From: Mumia quercus
GTDB lineage: Bacteria; Actinomycetota; Actinomycetes; Propionibacteriales; Nocardioidaceae
Length of the DNA: 64,000 nucleotides
Reading direction: 5' to 3'
NCBI RefSeq assembly: GCF_025506335.1
Contig: NZ_JANZYO010000001.1
Coordinates: forward strand, 528,074 to 592,073
This document shows, one piece after another, positions 29,116 through 36,559 of this stretch (within the stretch, counting starts at the first letter, position 1; every line of letters begins with the position of its first letter). A program made the translations under genes and the position numbers. The notes under the pieces were generated by a model. That model was not told the DNA's origin and did not search any database. It was given only the letters and a program-made list of their open reading frames with translations.

Positions 29116-30243
29116 CTAGGCCCAGGCGGGGTCCCAGCCGTCGACGCTCTCGGCCGGCCGCGAAGCCGGTCCGGTGTAGACCGCCGACGGACGGATCAGG
29201 CGCCCGGTGCGCTTCTGCTCGAGGATGTGCGCGCTCCACCCCGCCGTGCGGGCGCAGGTGAACATCGACGTGAACATGTGCGGGGGGATCTCGGCGAAGT
29301 CGAGGACGATGGCCGCCCAGAACTCCACGTTCGTCTCCAGCACCCGGTCCGGGCGGCGCTCGCGCAGCTCGGCGAGCGCGGCCTCCTCCAGCGCCTCGGC
29401 CACCGCGTACCGCGGCGCGTTGAGCTCGCGCGCGGCGCGTCGCAGCACGCGGGCCCGCGGGTCCTCGGCGCGGTAGACGCGGTGCCCGAAGCCCATGAGC
29501 CGCTCGCCGGCGTCGAGCAGGCCCTTGACGTAGGTGCGTGCGTCGTCGGTGCGCTCGACGTCGGCGATCATGCCGAGCACCCGCGAGGGCGCACCGCCGT
29601 GGAGCGGACCCGACATCGCGCCGACCGCACCGGAGAGCGCGGCTGCGACGTCGGCGCCCGTCGACGCGATCACGCGCGCGGTGAAGGTCGAGGCGTTCAT
29701 GCCGTGCTCGGCCGCGGAGGCCCAGTACGCGTCGATCGCCTTGACGTGGTCCGGGTTCGCCTCGCCGCGCCACCGGGTGAGGAACCGCTCGGTGATCGTC
29801 GTCGCCTTGTCGATCTCGGACTGCGGCACCATCGGCTGGCCGAGGCCGCGAGCGGCCTGCGCGACGTACGACAGCACCATCACCGCGGTGCGGGCGAGGT
29901 CGTCACGCGCCTGCTCGGCCTCGATGTCGTACAGCTGGCCGAGGCCCCAGGCCGGGGCCGTCAGCGCGATCGCGCTCTGGACGTCGACGCGGATGTCGCC
30001 GGAGTGGACCGGGATCGGGAACGGCTCGGCCGGCGGGAGCCCCGGCTCGTAGGCTCCGTCGACCAGCAGGCCCCAGATCTTCTCGAAGGGCACGCGGCCG
30101 ACGAGCTCCTCGATGTCGACGCCGCGGTAGCGCAGCGACGACCCCTCCTTGTCGGGTTCGGCGATCTGCGTGGCGAAGGCGATGACGCCTTCGAGGCCCT
30201 CGTGGACCGTCGCCGTGTCGGGTACGTCAGTCATGCCGGTCAT
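29116..30243 (-). CDS. Citrate synthase 2 (CitA type)
   Basis: 375 residues, near the 373 residues of the mycobacterial CitA. Conserved stretches: LRYRGVDIEELVGRVPFEKIWGLLVDG, AEHGMNASTFTARVIASTGADVAAALSGAVGAMSGPLHGGAPSRVL (catalytic His in GPLHGG), MGFGHRVYRAEDPRARVL (second His) and ETNVEFWAAIVLDFAEIP (catalytic Asp region follows as in type I enzymes). It condenses acetyl-CoA with oxaloacetate at the head of the TCA cycle; the related 2-methylcitrate activity cannot be excluded. ATG 30243 has GAAAGAGAG upstream. It diverges from pdxH across 43 bp. A main citrate synthase may exist elsewhere, since this type is often the second copy. Confidence 0.93.
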   Translation of the reverse strand: MTGMTDVPDTATVHEGLEGVIAFATQIAEPDKEGSSLRYRGVDIEELVGRVPFEKIWGLLVDGAYEPGLPPAEPFPIPVHSGDIRVDVQSAIALTAPAWGLGQLYDIEAEQARDDLARTAVMVLSYVAQAARGLGQPMVPQSEIDKATTITERFLTRWRGEANPDHVKAIDAYWASAAEHGMNASTFTARVIASTGADVAAALSGAVGAMSGPLHGGAPSRVLGMIADVERTDDARTYVKGLLDAGERLMGFGHRVYRAEDPRARVLRRAARELNAPRYAVAEALEEAALAELRERRPDRVLETNVEFWAAIVLDFAEIPPHMFTSMFTCARTAGWSAHILEQKRTGRLIRPSAVYTGPASRPAESVDGWDPAWA

Positions 30244-30286
30244 TGTGCTCTCTTTCGCGTCGACGGAGTCTCGTAGGGTGCTGTCC

Positions 30287-30928
30287 ATGGACTCGGAGGC
30301 GATCGCGGCTCTGCGCGAGGAGTACGAGGCGGCGGGCCTGAGCGAGGCGCAGGCGGGGCACGACCCCGTCGCGCTGTTCGCGAGGTGGCTCCAGGAGGCG
30401 GTCGCCTCCGGCATCCACGACCCCAACGCGATGGCACTCGCGACGGCCACGCCGAGCGGGCGGCCGTCGGTGAGGATCGTGCTGCTCAAGGGGTTCGACG
30501 CCGACGGAGCCGTCTTCTACACCAATCGGGAGTCGCGCAAGGGCGACGAGCTCGAGCTCAATCCGCACGCCGCCCTCGCGCTCCTGTGGCACCCGCTGCA
30601 ACGGCAGGTCCGCATCGAGGGGCACGTCTCACGGGTGGGCGACGACCTGTCCGACTCGTACTTCGCGTCGCGGCCACGCGGCTCCCAGCTCGGCGCCGTC
30701 GCCTCGAGCCAGTCACGTGTGGTCCCGGACCGCGTCGCGCTCGAGCGCGCCTACGACGCCGCGGCGGCGACGTACCCCGACGTCGTGGCGCGACCTCCGT
30801 GGTGGGGCGGCTACCGGGTCGCGCTCGAGGTCGTCGAGTTCTGGCAGGGACGTACGGGGCGCATGCACGACCGCATCCGCTTCACGCGCGTCGACGACGG
30901 CTGGCAGCGGGAGCGCCTCGCGCCCTGA
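30287..30928 (+). CDS. pdxH: Pyridoxamine 5'-phosphate oxidase
   Basis: 213 residues, full length for PdxH. N-terminal helix MDSEAIAALREEYEAAGLSEAQAGHDPVALFARWLQEAV, FMN-binding DPNAMALATATPSGRPSVRIVLLKGFDADG and FYTNRESRKGDELELNPHAALALLWHPLQRQVRIEG, and the C-terminal PP-WWGGYRV...WQGR...RMHDRIRF motif with the catalytic RxH. The flavoenzyme oxidises pyridoxamine or pyridoxine phosphate to PLP. TAGGGT (30274-30279) is 7 nt before the ATG: a leaderless transcript. It diverges from citrate synthase, an association that is common in actinobacteria. Confidence 0.96.
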   Translation: MDSEAIAALREEYEAAGLSEAQAGHDPVALFARWLQEAVASGIHDPNAMALATATPSGRPSVRIVLLKGFDADGAVFYTNRESRKGDELELNPHAALALLWHPLQRQVRIEGHVSRVGDDLSDSYFASRPRGSQLGAVASSQSRVVPDRVALERAYDAAAATYPDVVARPPWWGGYRVALEVVEFWQGRTGRMHDRIRFTRVDDGWQRERLAP

Positions 30929-30947
30929 GGGTCTGCAGACACAGAAC

Positions 30948-30997
30948 GACCCGCGGGGTTGGCTGCCGAGTGGACAACATCTCGGCCCCCGCGGGTC
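30948..30997 (-). terminator. Two-stem hairpin ending the micro-gene transcript
   Basis: GACCCGCGGGG (30948-30958) pairs perfectly with CCCCGCGGGTC (30987-30997); inside, GCCGAG (30965-30970) pairs with CTCGGC (30981-30986) around a 10-nt loop. On the minus strand it is followed by GTTCTGTGTCTG. It lies 20 nt after pdxH on the other strand, so it may serve both transcripts. Confidence 0.7.
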
Positions 30998-31048
30998 GGG
31001 TGGCTGCTGGGATTCGCCGCACGGTGCGGAAAAGCCCCTGCACCGTGG

Positions 31049-31087
31049 CTAGCGGACAGCCACCTCACATGTCCTGAAGTCATTCAT
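31049..31087 (-). CDS. Micro-ORF, 12 codons, with extended Shine-Dalgarno
   Basis: The minus strand encodes the 12-residue peptide MNDFRTCEVAVR and a TAG stop. It is preceded at 31105-31093 by AAGGAGGTGGTCC, which pairs with 13 nt of the 16S rRNA 3' end (one G-U pair), the longest such match in this window, then GAAGA and the ATG. A promoter (TTGGCT-17 bp-TACGGT) begins 25 nt upstream of the SD and a hairpin terminator follows, so the transcript would be about 165 nt. The region between stop and terminator can fold in several mutually exclusive ways. I do not recognise the peptide. It could be a leader peptide, a translation-coupled regulatory RNA, or a micro-protein. Confidence 0.5.
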   Translation of the reverse strand: MNDFRTCEVAVR

Positions 31088-31119
31088 TCTTCGGACCACC
31101 TCCTTCCCGTGTACGTACG

Positions 31120-31148
31120 ACCGTACGCCTCGCCGCGGTCCGAGCCAA
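31120..31148 (-). promoter_or_regulatory. Promoter of the minus-strand micro-gene
   Basis: Read on the minus strand: TTGGCT (31148-31143), 17-bp spacer, TACGGT (31125-31120). The start would be near 31113, giving an 8-nt leader before the long Shine-Dalgarno at 31105-31093. Confidence 0.55.
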
Positions 31149-31203
31149 CCGGTTATCGGGCCCTCCGGCGGCCGTGGACCGGGTGCGCGGCACAATCGCC
31201 TTC

Positions 31204-31233
31204 GTGGCAAGGCGGGGCTGGGACGGGTACTGA
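31204..31233 (+). CDS. Possible leaderless 9-codon upstream ORF
   Basis: GTG 31204 lies 7 nt after CACAAT (31191-31196), the spacing of leaderless genes here. It encodes VARRGWDGY and stops at TGA 31231-31233. The stop overlaps a CTG at 31230 (CTGA), the first codon of the homologous MFS frame. Alternatively, the GTG is the true MFS start and one G has been lost in the GGG run near 31225. Confidence 0.35.
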   Translation: MARRGWDGY

Positions 31234-32468
31234 CCGATGTCCGTCCGCTGAGGGAGTCGGCGGACTTCCGGAGGCTCTGGGTCGGCCACACCGTCTCCCA
31301 GCTCGGGCAGCAGATGGCGACCGTCACCGTCGCGTACCAGGTGTGGATCCTCACCGAGTCGCCGTTCGCGGTCGGGACGCTCGGGATCGTCGCGCTCATC
31401 CCTCTGGTGGCGCTCGGTCTGTACGGCGGGGCGCTGGTCGACCACTACGACCGGCGCAAGGTCGCGCTCTGGACCGCGGCGGGGCTCTGGCTCTGCACGG
31501 CGGTGCTCCTCGCCCAGGCGGTCCTCGAGATCGAGTCGGTCGGCCTGCTGTACGCGGTGGTCGCGGTCCAGAGCGGGTTGTTCGCCATCAACAGCCCGGC
31601 CCGGTCCGCGATCATCCCGCGCCTGATCTCGGCGCGCCTGCTGCCGGCGGCGAACGCCCTCAGCATGGCGGCGTACAACCTCGGCTTCACGGTCGGTCCG
31701 CTGCTGGGCGGCGTGATGATCGCGTGGTGGGGCGTCACGTCGACGTACGCGGTCGACCTGATCACGTTCTCCGCCGCGCTGTACGCGTTGGTGCGCCTGC
31801 CGGCGATCCCGCCCGCGGGGGAGCGGGGGCGGGTGCCGGGCCTGCGCTCGGTCGTCGAAGGGATCCAGTGGCTGCGCCGTGCGCCGAACCTGCGGATGAC
31901 CTTCGTCGTGGACCTGTGCGCGATGGTGCTCGCGCAGCCGCGTGCGCTCTTCCCGGCGCTCGCGCTGACGGTCTACGCGGGCGGGCCGTCCGCGCTGGGG
32001 CTCCTGCAGGCCGCGCCCGCGATCGGGTCGTTGGTGGCGTTCGCCCTCTCGGGCTGGATCAGCCGGGTGCACCGTCAGGGTGTCGCCGTCGTCGTCGCGG
32101 TCCTCGCGTACGGGGCGGCGGTCGCGCTCGCGGGGGTTGCGGCGATCGGCCTGCCCGGCGTGCTGTGGCTCGTAGTCGTGATGCTGGCGTTCTCGGGCTC
32201 GGCCGACATGGTGAGCGCGGCCTACCGCAGCACGATGCTCCAGCAGGCGGCGCCCGACGAGCTGCGGGGTCGGCTCCAGGGCGTGTTCACGGTCGTGGTC
32301 GCGGGCGGCCCGAGGCTGGGGGAGTTCGTGGCGGGGTCGGTGGCCGAGCTCACCTCGGAGGCCGGGGCGATGCTCTACGGCGGGGTCGCGTGCATGGTCG
32401 CCACGCTGCTCGCTGTCGCGTGGCAGCGTGGCTTCCTGCGCTACGACGCCCGCCGGCCCGCCCCGTAG
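31230..32468 (+). CDS. MFS exporter (EntS/MFS_3 type), unusual start
   Basis: About 412 residues and 11-12 helices. The family N-terminus is plainly encoded before the first ATG: TDVRPLRESADFRRLWVGHTVSQLGQQMATVTVAYQVW. From the last in-frame stop there is no ATG, GTG or TTG until ATG 31314, which would cut into the first helix. CTG 31230 overlaps the stop of a leaderless 9-codon frame (CTGA), or a single base was lost so that GTG 31204 is the true start. Motif A is GGALVDHYDRRKVALW, and SPARSAIIPRLISARLLPAANALS is also typical. It is a proton-driven exporter of unknown substrate, perhaps regulated by the adjacent PadR gene that converges at 4 bp. Confidence 0.85.
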   Translation: MTDVRPLRESADFRRLWVGHTVSQLGQQMATVTVAYQVWILTESPFAVGTLGIVALIPLVALGLYGGALVDHYDRRKVALWTAAGLWLCTAVLLAQAVLEIESVGLLYAVVAVQSGLFAINSPARSAIIPRLISARLLPAANALSMAAYNLGFTVGPLLGGVMIAWWGVTSTYAVDLITFSAALYALVRLPAIPPAGERGRVPGLRSVVEGIQWLRRAPNLRMTFVVDLCAMVLAQPRALFPALALTVYAGGPSALGLLQAAPAIGSLVAFALSGWISRVHRQGVAVVVAVLAYGAAVALAGVAAIGLPGVLWLVVVMLAFSGSADMVSAAYRSTMLQQAAPDELRGRLQGVFTVVVAGGPRLGEFVAGSVAELTSEAGAMLYGGVACMVATLLAVAWQRGFLRYDARRPAP

Positions 32469-32471
32469 ACG

Positions 32472-33056
32472 TCACTCGGCCAGGAGGCCGTAGATGCGGC
32501 GGCGTGCCTCGTCGAGGATCGCGACCGCGCGCTCGCGCTGGTCGTCGGTGCCGTCGTCGTCGAGCTGCCGGGCGGCGCGCACGAGCTTTCGGGCGCTGGT
32601 GTGCAGGTCCTCCTGGGTCTGCGAGCGCGGGTTCGTGCTCTCCCATGCCTGGGCCACGTCGTCGGCGCGGTCGGCGAGGTAGGCCGTGCCCGCGTCGGTG
32701 ATGCGGAACTGCGTCGCCTGCTCGTCGGTCGGCTCGATGAGGCCGTCCTCGGTGAGGCGTCGCAGCACGGGGTAGATGGATCCGGGGCTCGGACGCCAGC
32801 GACCGTGGGTGCGCTCGGCGAACGTCGTGATGAGGCCGTAGCCGTTGGTGGGGCCGTCGGCGATGACCGACAGCGCTGCCAGCTTCACGGCGCCGCGACG
32901 AGCGCGCCCACCGCGGCGTCCCTCGCCGAAGCCGGGACCGAAGCCGGGGCCGAAGCCGCGGTCGTGCCCGCGGTGGTCACGCCTGCCCGGGCGGGGCCGG
33001 CGGCGGGAGGAGGTCGGGTCGAAGCCCGTTCGGGGGTCGATTTCTGGGGTTCGCAT
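32472..33056 (-). CDS. PadR-family transcriptional regulator
   Basis: 194 residues. A 50-residue N-terminal Gly/Arg-rich stretch (HDRGFGPGFGPGFGEGRRGGRARR) precedes the winged helix: RGAVKLAALSVIADGPTNGYGLITTFAERTHGRWRPSPGSIYPVLRRLTEDGLI, then a helical dimer domain. The short Gly-Phe-Gly-Pro repeats are common in actinobacterial PadR proteins and probably disordered. GAAAGGAC lies 5 nt before the ATG. A consensus promoter with a 12-bp perfect palindrome in its spacer suggests autoregulation. It converges with the MFS exporter, the most likely target in this neighbourhood, though no operator was found before that gene. Confidence 0.9.
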   Translation of the reverse strand: MRTPEIDPRTGFDPTSSRRRPRPGRRDHRGHDRGFGPGFGPGFGEGRRGGRARRGAVKLAALSVIADGPTNGYGLITTFAERTHGRWRPSPGSIYPVLRRLTEDGLIEPTDEQATQFRITDAGTAYLADRADDVAQAWESTNPRSQTQEDLHTSARKLVRAARQLDDDGTDDQRERAVAILDEARRRIYGLLAE

Positions 33057-33090
33057 GAGGTGTCCTTTCGTTGAATCTCATGATGTGTCG

Positions 33091-33119
33091 ATGATAGATC
33101 ACGATATATCGTTATGCAA
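33091..33119 (-). promoter_or_regulatory. PadR gene promoter with central palindrome
   Basis: On the minus strand: TTGCAT (33119-33114), a 17-bp spacer, TATCAT (33096-33091). The spacer contains the perfect palindrome ACGATATATCGT (33101-33112), a good PadR operator. The leader is about 30 nt with a GAAAGG ribosome-binding site. Confidence 0.75.
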
Positions 33120-33156
33120 CTCTGCCGGTCGGGCGGTCCGCGCCTACGATGAGACG

Positions 33157-33180
33157 ATGCGCACGGGCGTGACGCGATGA
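33157..33180 (+). CDS. Leaderless 7-codon upstream ORF
   Basis: ATG 33157 is 6 nt after TACGAT (33145-33150). The peptide is MRTGVTR and its TGA (33178-33180) overlaps the ATG of the next gene (33177) in an ATGA junction. The main gene has no ribosome-binding site of its own, so this tiny frame could deliver ribosomes to it. Confidence 0.4.
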   Translation: MRTGVTR

Positions 33181-34121
33181 CCGAGTCCCAGCCGCGGCTG
33201 CCGCTCGCCCACGTGATCGCCCACGACGGCTCCGTCCAGGCCCAGCGCGCGTTCGAGCAGGTGGGCTCGCTGACCGAGGAGACGATCCTCGTGTTCCGCG
33301 AGGAGGCCCGCCCGCCCGCCGTGACCGCGGAGCCCGCCGTGTCGGGCTCGCCCGTGCCCACCTTGACCGTGGACCGCATCATGCGGATCGCGCGCGCCAG
33401 CGGCGCCGCGTTCGTCACGATCCCATCCTCGCTGTTCTCCGCCGAGCGCGTGCTCCTCTCCGCCATCGACGCGGTGGCCCGTCTCACGACGGACGCGTGG
33501 CCGGCGGTGACCGTCCAGGTGCTGCGCGGTATCCCCGACGCCCCCCGCCGCAACGTGCTGGTCGTGGCCAGCCACGGACACAGCTCGGGCGCCCTGCTGC
33601 TCGTCGCGACGGTGGCCGCGCTCCTCAACGGAGCGACCCTGACCAAGCTCGTCGTCGGCGGCGGCTCCAGGGACGAACGCGTCGAGGCGAGCGTGCGTCG
33701 TGCCGACGCCGATCTCGCGGCAGAGCTGCGCGTCCGCTACGACCTCCCGGTGCGCTACCTGAGGCTTCCGCGACGTGTCGACTCGCTGTCGCTCGAACGT
33801 GTCGTCTCACGGCTCGACGCCGACCTCGTCGTCACGGGGATGGGGAGGATGGCGCCCGGGCTGTCGTACCGCGACCTCTCGCGCGAGGGCCGACGCAAGC
33901 TCCTGTCAGGACCGCTGCGGGTCGAGCACGCCGTCCTGCGTTCCACTCCCGCCGACGCGATCCTCGTGATCGACGGAGCACGGCTGCGTCGGCGGCCCCG
34001 GCGCGTGGGAGAGGACGAGGGCCTGGGGTGGTTCTTCGTCGGGGACCTCGGCCGGCTCGACGAGGTGCTCCGCGAGCAGCGTCAGGACTGGAACCAGGCT
34101 GCCGAGTTCGGCAGCAGGTGA
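33177..34121 (+). CDS. Universal-stress-protein-like protein, two diverged domains
   Basis: 314 residues. The second half resembles a USP domain: NVLVVASHGHSSGALLLVATVAALLNGATLTKLVVGGGS, then RVVSRLDADLVVTGMGRMAP and LLSGPLRVEHAVLRSTPADAILVID, equivalent to the usual nucleotide-loop G-2xG-9xG(S/T) region, though the glycine spacing is not canonical. The first half (HVIAHDGSVQAQRAFEQVGSL) may be a degenerate second domain. ATP binding is therefore uncertain. ATG 33177 overlaps the stop of a leaderless 7-codon frame. Its last 40 bp overlap the 3' end of the opposite-strand glucosidase gene. Function unknown; I would call it a hypothetical protein with USP-like fold. Confidence 0.6.
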   Translation: MTESQPRLPLAHVIAHDGSVQAQRAFEQVGSLTEETILVFREEARPPAVTAEPAVSGSPVPTLTVDRIMRIARASGAAFVTIPSSLFSAERVLLSAIDAVARLTTDAWPAVTVQVLRGIPDAPRRNVLVVASHGHSSGALLLVATVAALLNGATLTKLVVGGGSRDERVEASVRRADADLAAELRVRYDLPVRYLRLPRRVDSLSLERVVSRLDADLVVTGMGRMAPGLSYRDLSREGRRKLLSGPLRVEHAVLRSTPADAILVIDGARLRRRPRRVGEDEGLGWFFVGDLGRLDEVLREQRQDWNQAAEFGSR

Positions 34122-35698
34122 CCGGTGCTCTCCGCCAGCGCGGCGGAGAGCACGAGCGGCGTGCCCAGGTCACCGACCGGCACGTCCTCCGTCCCGCAGT
34201 TGACGACGCAGGTCACCCCGGGAGCGCCGTCGACACCGTCTCGGCGGAACGCGACCACGTCGGCACCGCGGTCCAGCATGTGGAACTCGTGGGACAGGCC
34301 GGGCACGACCTCTCGCCGGCGGGCGAGCGCGAAGCGGAGGAAGGCGAGCGTCGAGTACGGGTCACGGCTCTGGCGCTCGACGGTGTAGTCGGCGAACCAG
34401 GCCGGCTGAGGCAACCAGGTGCGCACCGGCTCGGCCGTCTCGGGAGAGAACCCGAACGGCGGCGCGTCGCCCGACCACGGCAGCGGAATGCGGCACCCGT
34501 CGCGTCCGACCCCGCCTCCACGCAGCCAGGTCGGGTCCTGCCGGTCCTCGGGGGCGACCTCGACCTGCGGGAGCCCGAGCTCCTCGCCCTGGTACACGTA
34601 CGCCGCCCCGGGGAGCGCCAGCATCGCGAGCATCGACGCCTTGGCGCGCGACAGCCCGAGGTCGCCGCCGCCGTAGTGGGTCACCGTACGGACCACGTCG
34701 TGGTTCGACAGGACCCAGGTCGGACTCGCGCCGACCGGGCCCACCGCCGCGTACGTCGCGGCGATCACGTCGCGCAGTGCCGGGGCGGAGAACGGCGTCG
34801 ACAGCCAGTGGAAGTTGAAGACCTGGCTCATCTCGTCCGGCCGGACGTAGCGCGCCATCGACTCCGGGGTCCCCACCCACGCCTCGCCGATCATCATCCG
34901 GTCGCCCGGGTAGGAGTCGAGCACCTGGCGCCACCGTCGGTAGACGTCGTGCACACCCGGCTGGTCCCAGTACGGTCGGTCCCACTGCGACATGGTGTCG
35001 TCGAGAGTCTCGCCTGCCGCGGTCATGCCTTCGACGTCGGGCAACCCCGACTCCTTGAAGAGTCCGTGCGCCACGTCGACCCGGAAGCCGTCCACGCCAC
35101 GGTCCAGCCAGAAGCGCAGGACCGACTCGAACTCGTCGCCCACGTCGGGGTCGTCCCAGTTGAGGTCGGGTTGCTCGGGGTCGAAGAGGTGCAGGTACCA
35201 CTGCCCGTCGGCGACGCGCGTCCACGCCGGCCCGCCGAAGAGCGACTGCCAGTTGTTCGGCGGCTGCACCCCGTCCGGCCCGCGTCCGTCGCGGAAGAGG
35301 TACCGCTTGCGGGCTGCGCTCCCCGGCCCGTCGGCGAGCGCCGCGACGAACCACGGGTGTGCGGACGAGGTGTGGTTGGGGACGAGGTCGACGATGACCC
35401 GCAGGTTGCGCGCGTGCGCGCCCGCGAGCATCTCGTCGAAGTCCGCGAGCGTCCCGAAGCGGGGGTCGACGTCGCGGTAGTCGGCGACGTCGTAGCCGTG
35501 GTCGGCCTGCGGCGAGGTGTAGAAGGGCGTCAGCCACAGGGCGTCGACGTTGAGGCTCTCGAGGTAGTCCAGACGAGCCGTGACGCCCCGCAGGTCGCCG
35601 ACGCCGTCACCGTCGGCGTCGGCGAACGAGCGGACGTAGATCTCGTAGCAGACCGCGTCGCGCCACCACGGTGTCGTGCGGGTCGGATCTGGTGCCAC
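34082..35698 (-). CDS. GH13 alpha-glucosidase
   Basis: 538 residues. Conserved regions of the GH13 oligo-1,6-/alpha-glucosidase subfamilies are in order: CYEIYVRSFADADGDGVGDLRG, GYDVADYRDVDPRFG, VIVDLVPNHTS, then the nucleophile Asp208 in GFRVDVAHGL, acid/base Glu272 in MIGEAWVG and transition-state Asp334 in LSNHDVVR. The C-terminal DUF3459-type beta domain is present. It hydrolyses alpha-glucosidic bonds in maltose, isomaltose or short maltodextrins, and having no signal peptide it acts in the cytosol. GTG 35698 has GGAGGAC 6 nt upstream. No sugar transporter is adjacent. The 3' end overlaps the convergent USP-like gene by 40 bp. Confidence 0.94.
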   Translation of the reverse strand: MAPDPTRTTPWWRDAVCYEIYVRSFADADGDGVGDLRGVTARLDYLESLNVDALWLTPFYTSPQADHGYDVADYRDVDPRFGTLADFDEMLAGAHARNLRVIVDLVPNHTSSAHPWFVAALADGPGSAARKRYLFRDGRGPDGVQPPNNWQSLFGGPAWTRVADGQWYLHLFDPEQPDLNWDDPDVGDEFESVLRFWLDRGVDGFRVDVAHGLFKESGLPDVEGMTAAGETLDDTMSQWDRPYWDQPGVHDVYRRWRQVLDSYPGDRMMIGEAWVGTPESMARYVRPDEMSQVFNFHWLSTPFSAPALRDVIAATYAAVGPVGASPTWVLSNHDVVRTVTHYGGGDLGLSRAKASMLAMLALPGAAYVYQGEELGLPQVEVAPEDRQDPTWLRGGGVGRDGCRIPLPWSGDAPPFGFSPETAEPVRTWLPQPAWFADYTVERQSRDPYSTLAFLRFALARRREVVPGLSHEFHMLDRGADVVAFRRDGVDGAPGVTCVVNCGTEDVPVGDLGTPLVLSAALAESTGHLLPNSAAWFQS

Positions 35699-35791
35699 GA
35701 GTACGTCCTCCAGGTGTCCAGGTCTCGATCGAGGGTGCGCCGCGCTGCGAGCCGCTCTCAGTCTAGGGAGAAGGCCGCAACGTGCCGCGCG

Positions 35792-36517
35792 TCAGCGGAA
35801 GGCGGCGATGTCGATCGCGATCCAGGTCTGCTCGGCACGCGCGACGAGCGTCCCGTCCCGCTCGTACAGCGCGGTGCCGGTGCGGTGCTTGCGACCGTCC
35901 ACGCCACGCAACGTCCCGACGACGACGTACTCGCGCTCGGCGACCGGCGCGCTCAGCACCTGTCCGGTCATCCGGCCGAGCACCATCGGCGTCGCGTCGA
36001 TGTGGGCCGACCAGCCGCCCGGGCAGTCGATCGCGGCCCAGGTCACCTCCGGCGCCAGCTGACCGTCGGCCCCGCCGAACGCCGCGTGGGGCGTCCAGGT
36101 CGCCGCCACCGTGTCGGGGTGGTCGGCGTCGTCGACCGGGCCGGTGAAGACCAGGAGCCCGTCGCCGGGTGCCCGCGCCGTGCCGCAGGTGAAGCAGTGG
36201 GGGAACGGGTGCTCGACCCGACCCGCGTACGCCTCGTACCCCTTGCGGGCGAGCGTCTCCCCGACGAAGGGTGCAGGGTCCACGTCGAAGGCTCCCGCCT
36301 GCGACTCGCCGACGACCGTGCCACCGTCGGCCAGCACCGCCCGGCCGTCCTCGACCGTCAGCGAGAGCGGGACCTCCAGCGGCGGCGGCACCCGCAGCGT
36401 GGAGGTCACGATGGCACCGGGTGCGGCGAGGGGGGAGGCGACGACGCCGGCCACGTAGCCGCCGTTGCCGGAGCGGTCCGGGCCGTTGAACCGGGACGCG
36501 ATCGTCGTGGTCGTCAT
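35792..36517 (-). CDS. Hotdog-fold thioesterase-like protein
   Basis: 241 residues. The starting stretch SRFNGPDRSGNGGYVAGVVAS and the central HPFPHCFTCGTARAPGDGLLVFTG, followed by APEVTWAAIDCPGGWSA, are characteristic of a double-hotdog acyl-CoA thioesterase-like family found in actinobacteria. The paired Cys (CFTCG) could bind metal or be structural. A hydrolase activity on acyl-CoA is plausible; the substrate is unknown. Start ATG 36517 has GACCACGACGATCG upstream and no clear ribosome-binding site. It shares its strand and a 42-bp gap with the photolyase gene upstream, so the two may be one transcript. Confidence 0.75.
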   Translation of the reverse strand: MTTTTIASRFNGPDRSGNGGYVAGVVASPLAAPGAIVTSTLRVPPPLEVPLSLTVEDGRAVLADGGTVVGESQAGAFDVDPAPFVGETLARKGYEAYAGRVEHPFPHCFTCGTARAPGDGLLVFTGPVDDADHPDTVAATWTPHAAFGGADGQLAPEVTWAAIDCPGGWSAHIDATPMVLGRMTGQVLSAPVAEREYVVVGTLRGVDGRKHRTGTALYERDGTLVARAEQTWIAIDIAAFR

Positions 36518-36559
36518 GGCCCCACGTTCTCACGCGCGCGGGCGGCGTCGGCCGCGGTG

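Noticed and set aside
30811-31083. A 90-codon minus-strand frame starting MTSGHVRWL
   Set aside because: It runs antisense into pdxH through the terminator hairpin; the better-placed ATG after the long Shine-Dalgarno gives the 12-codon ORF instead.
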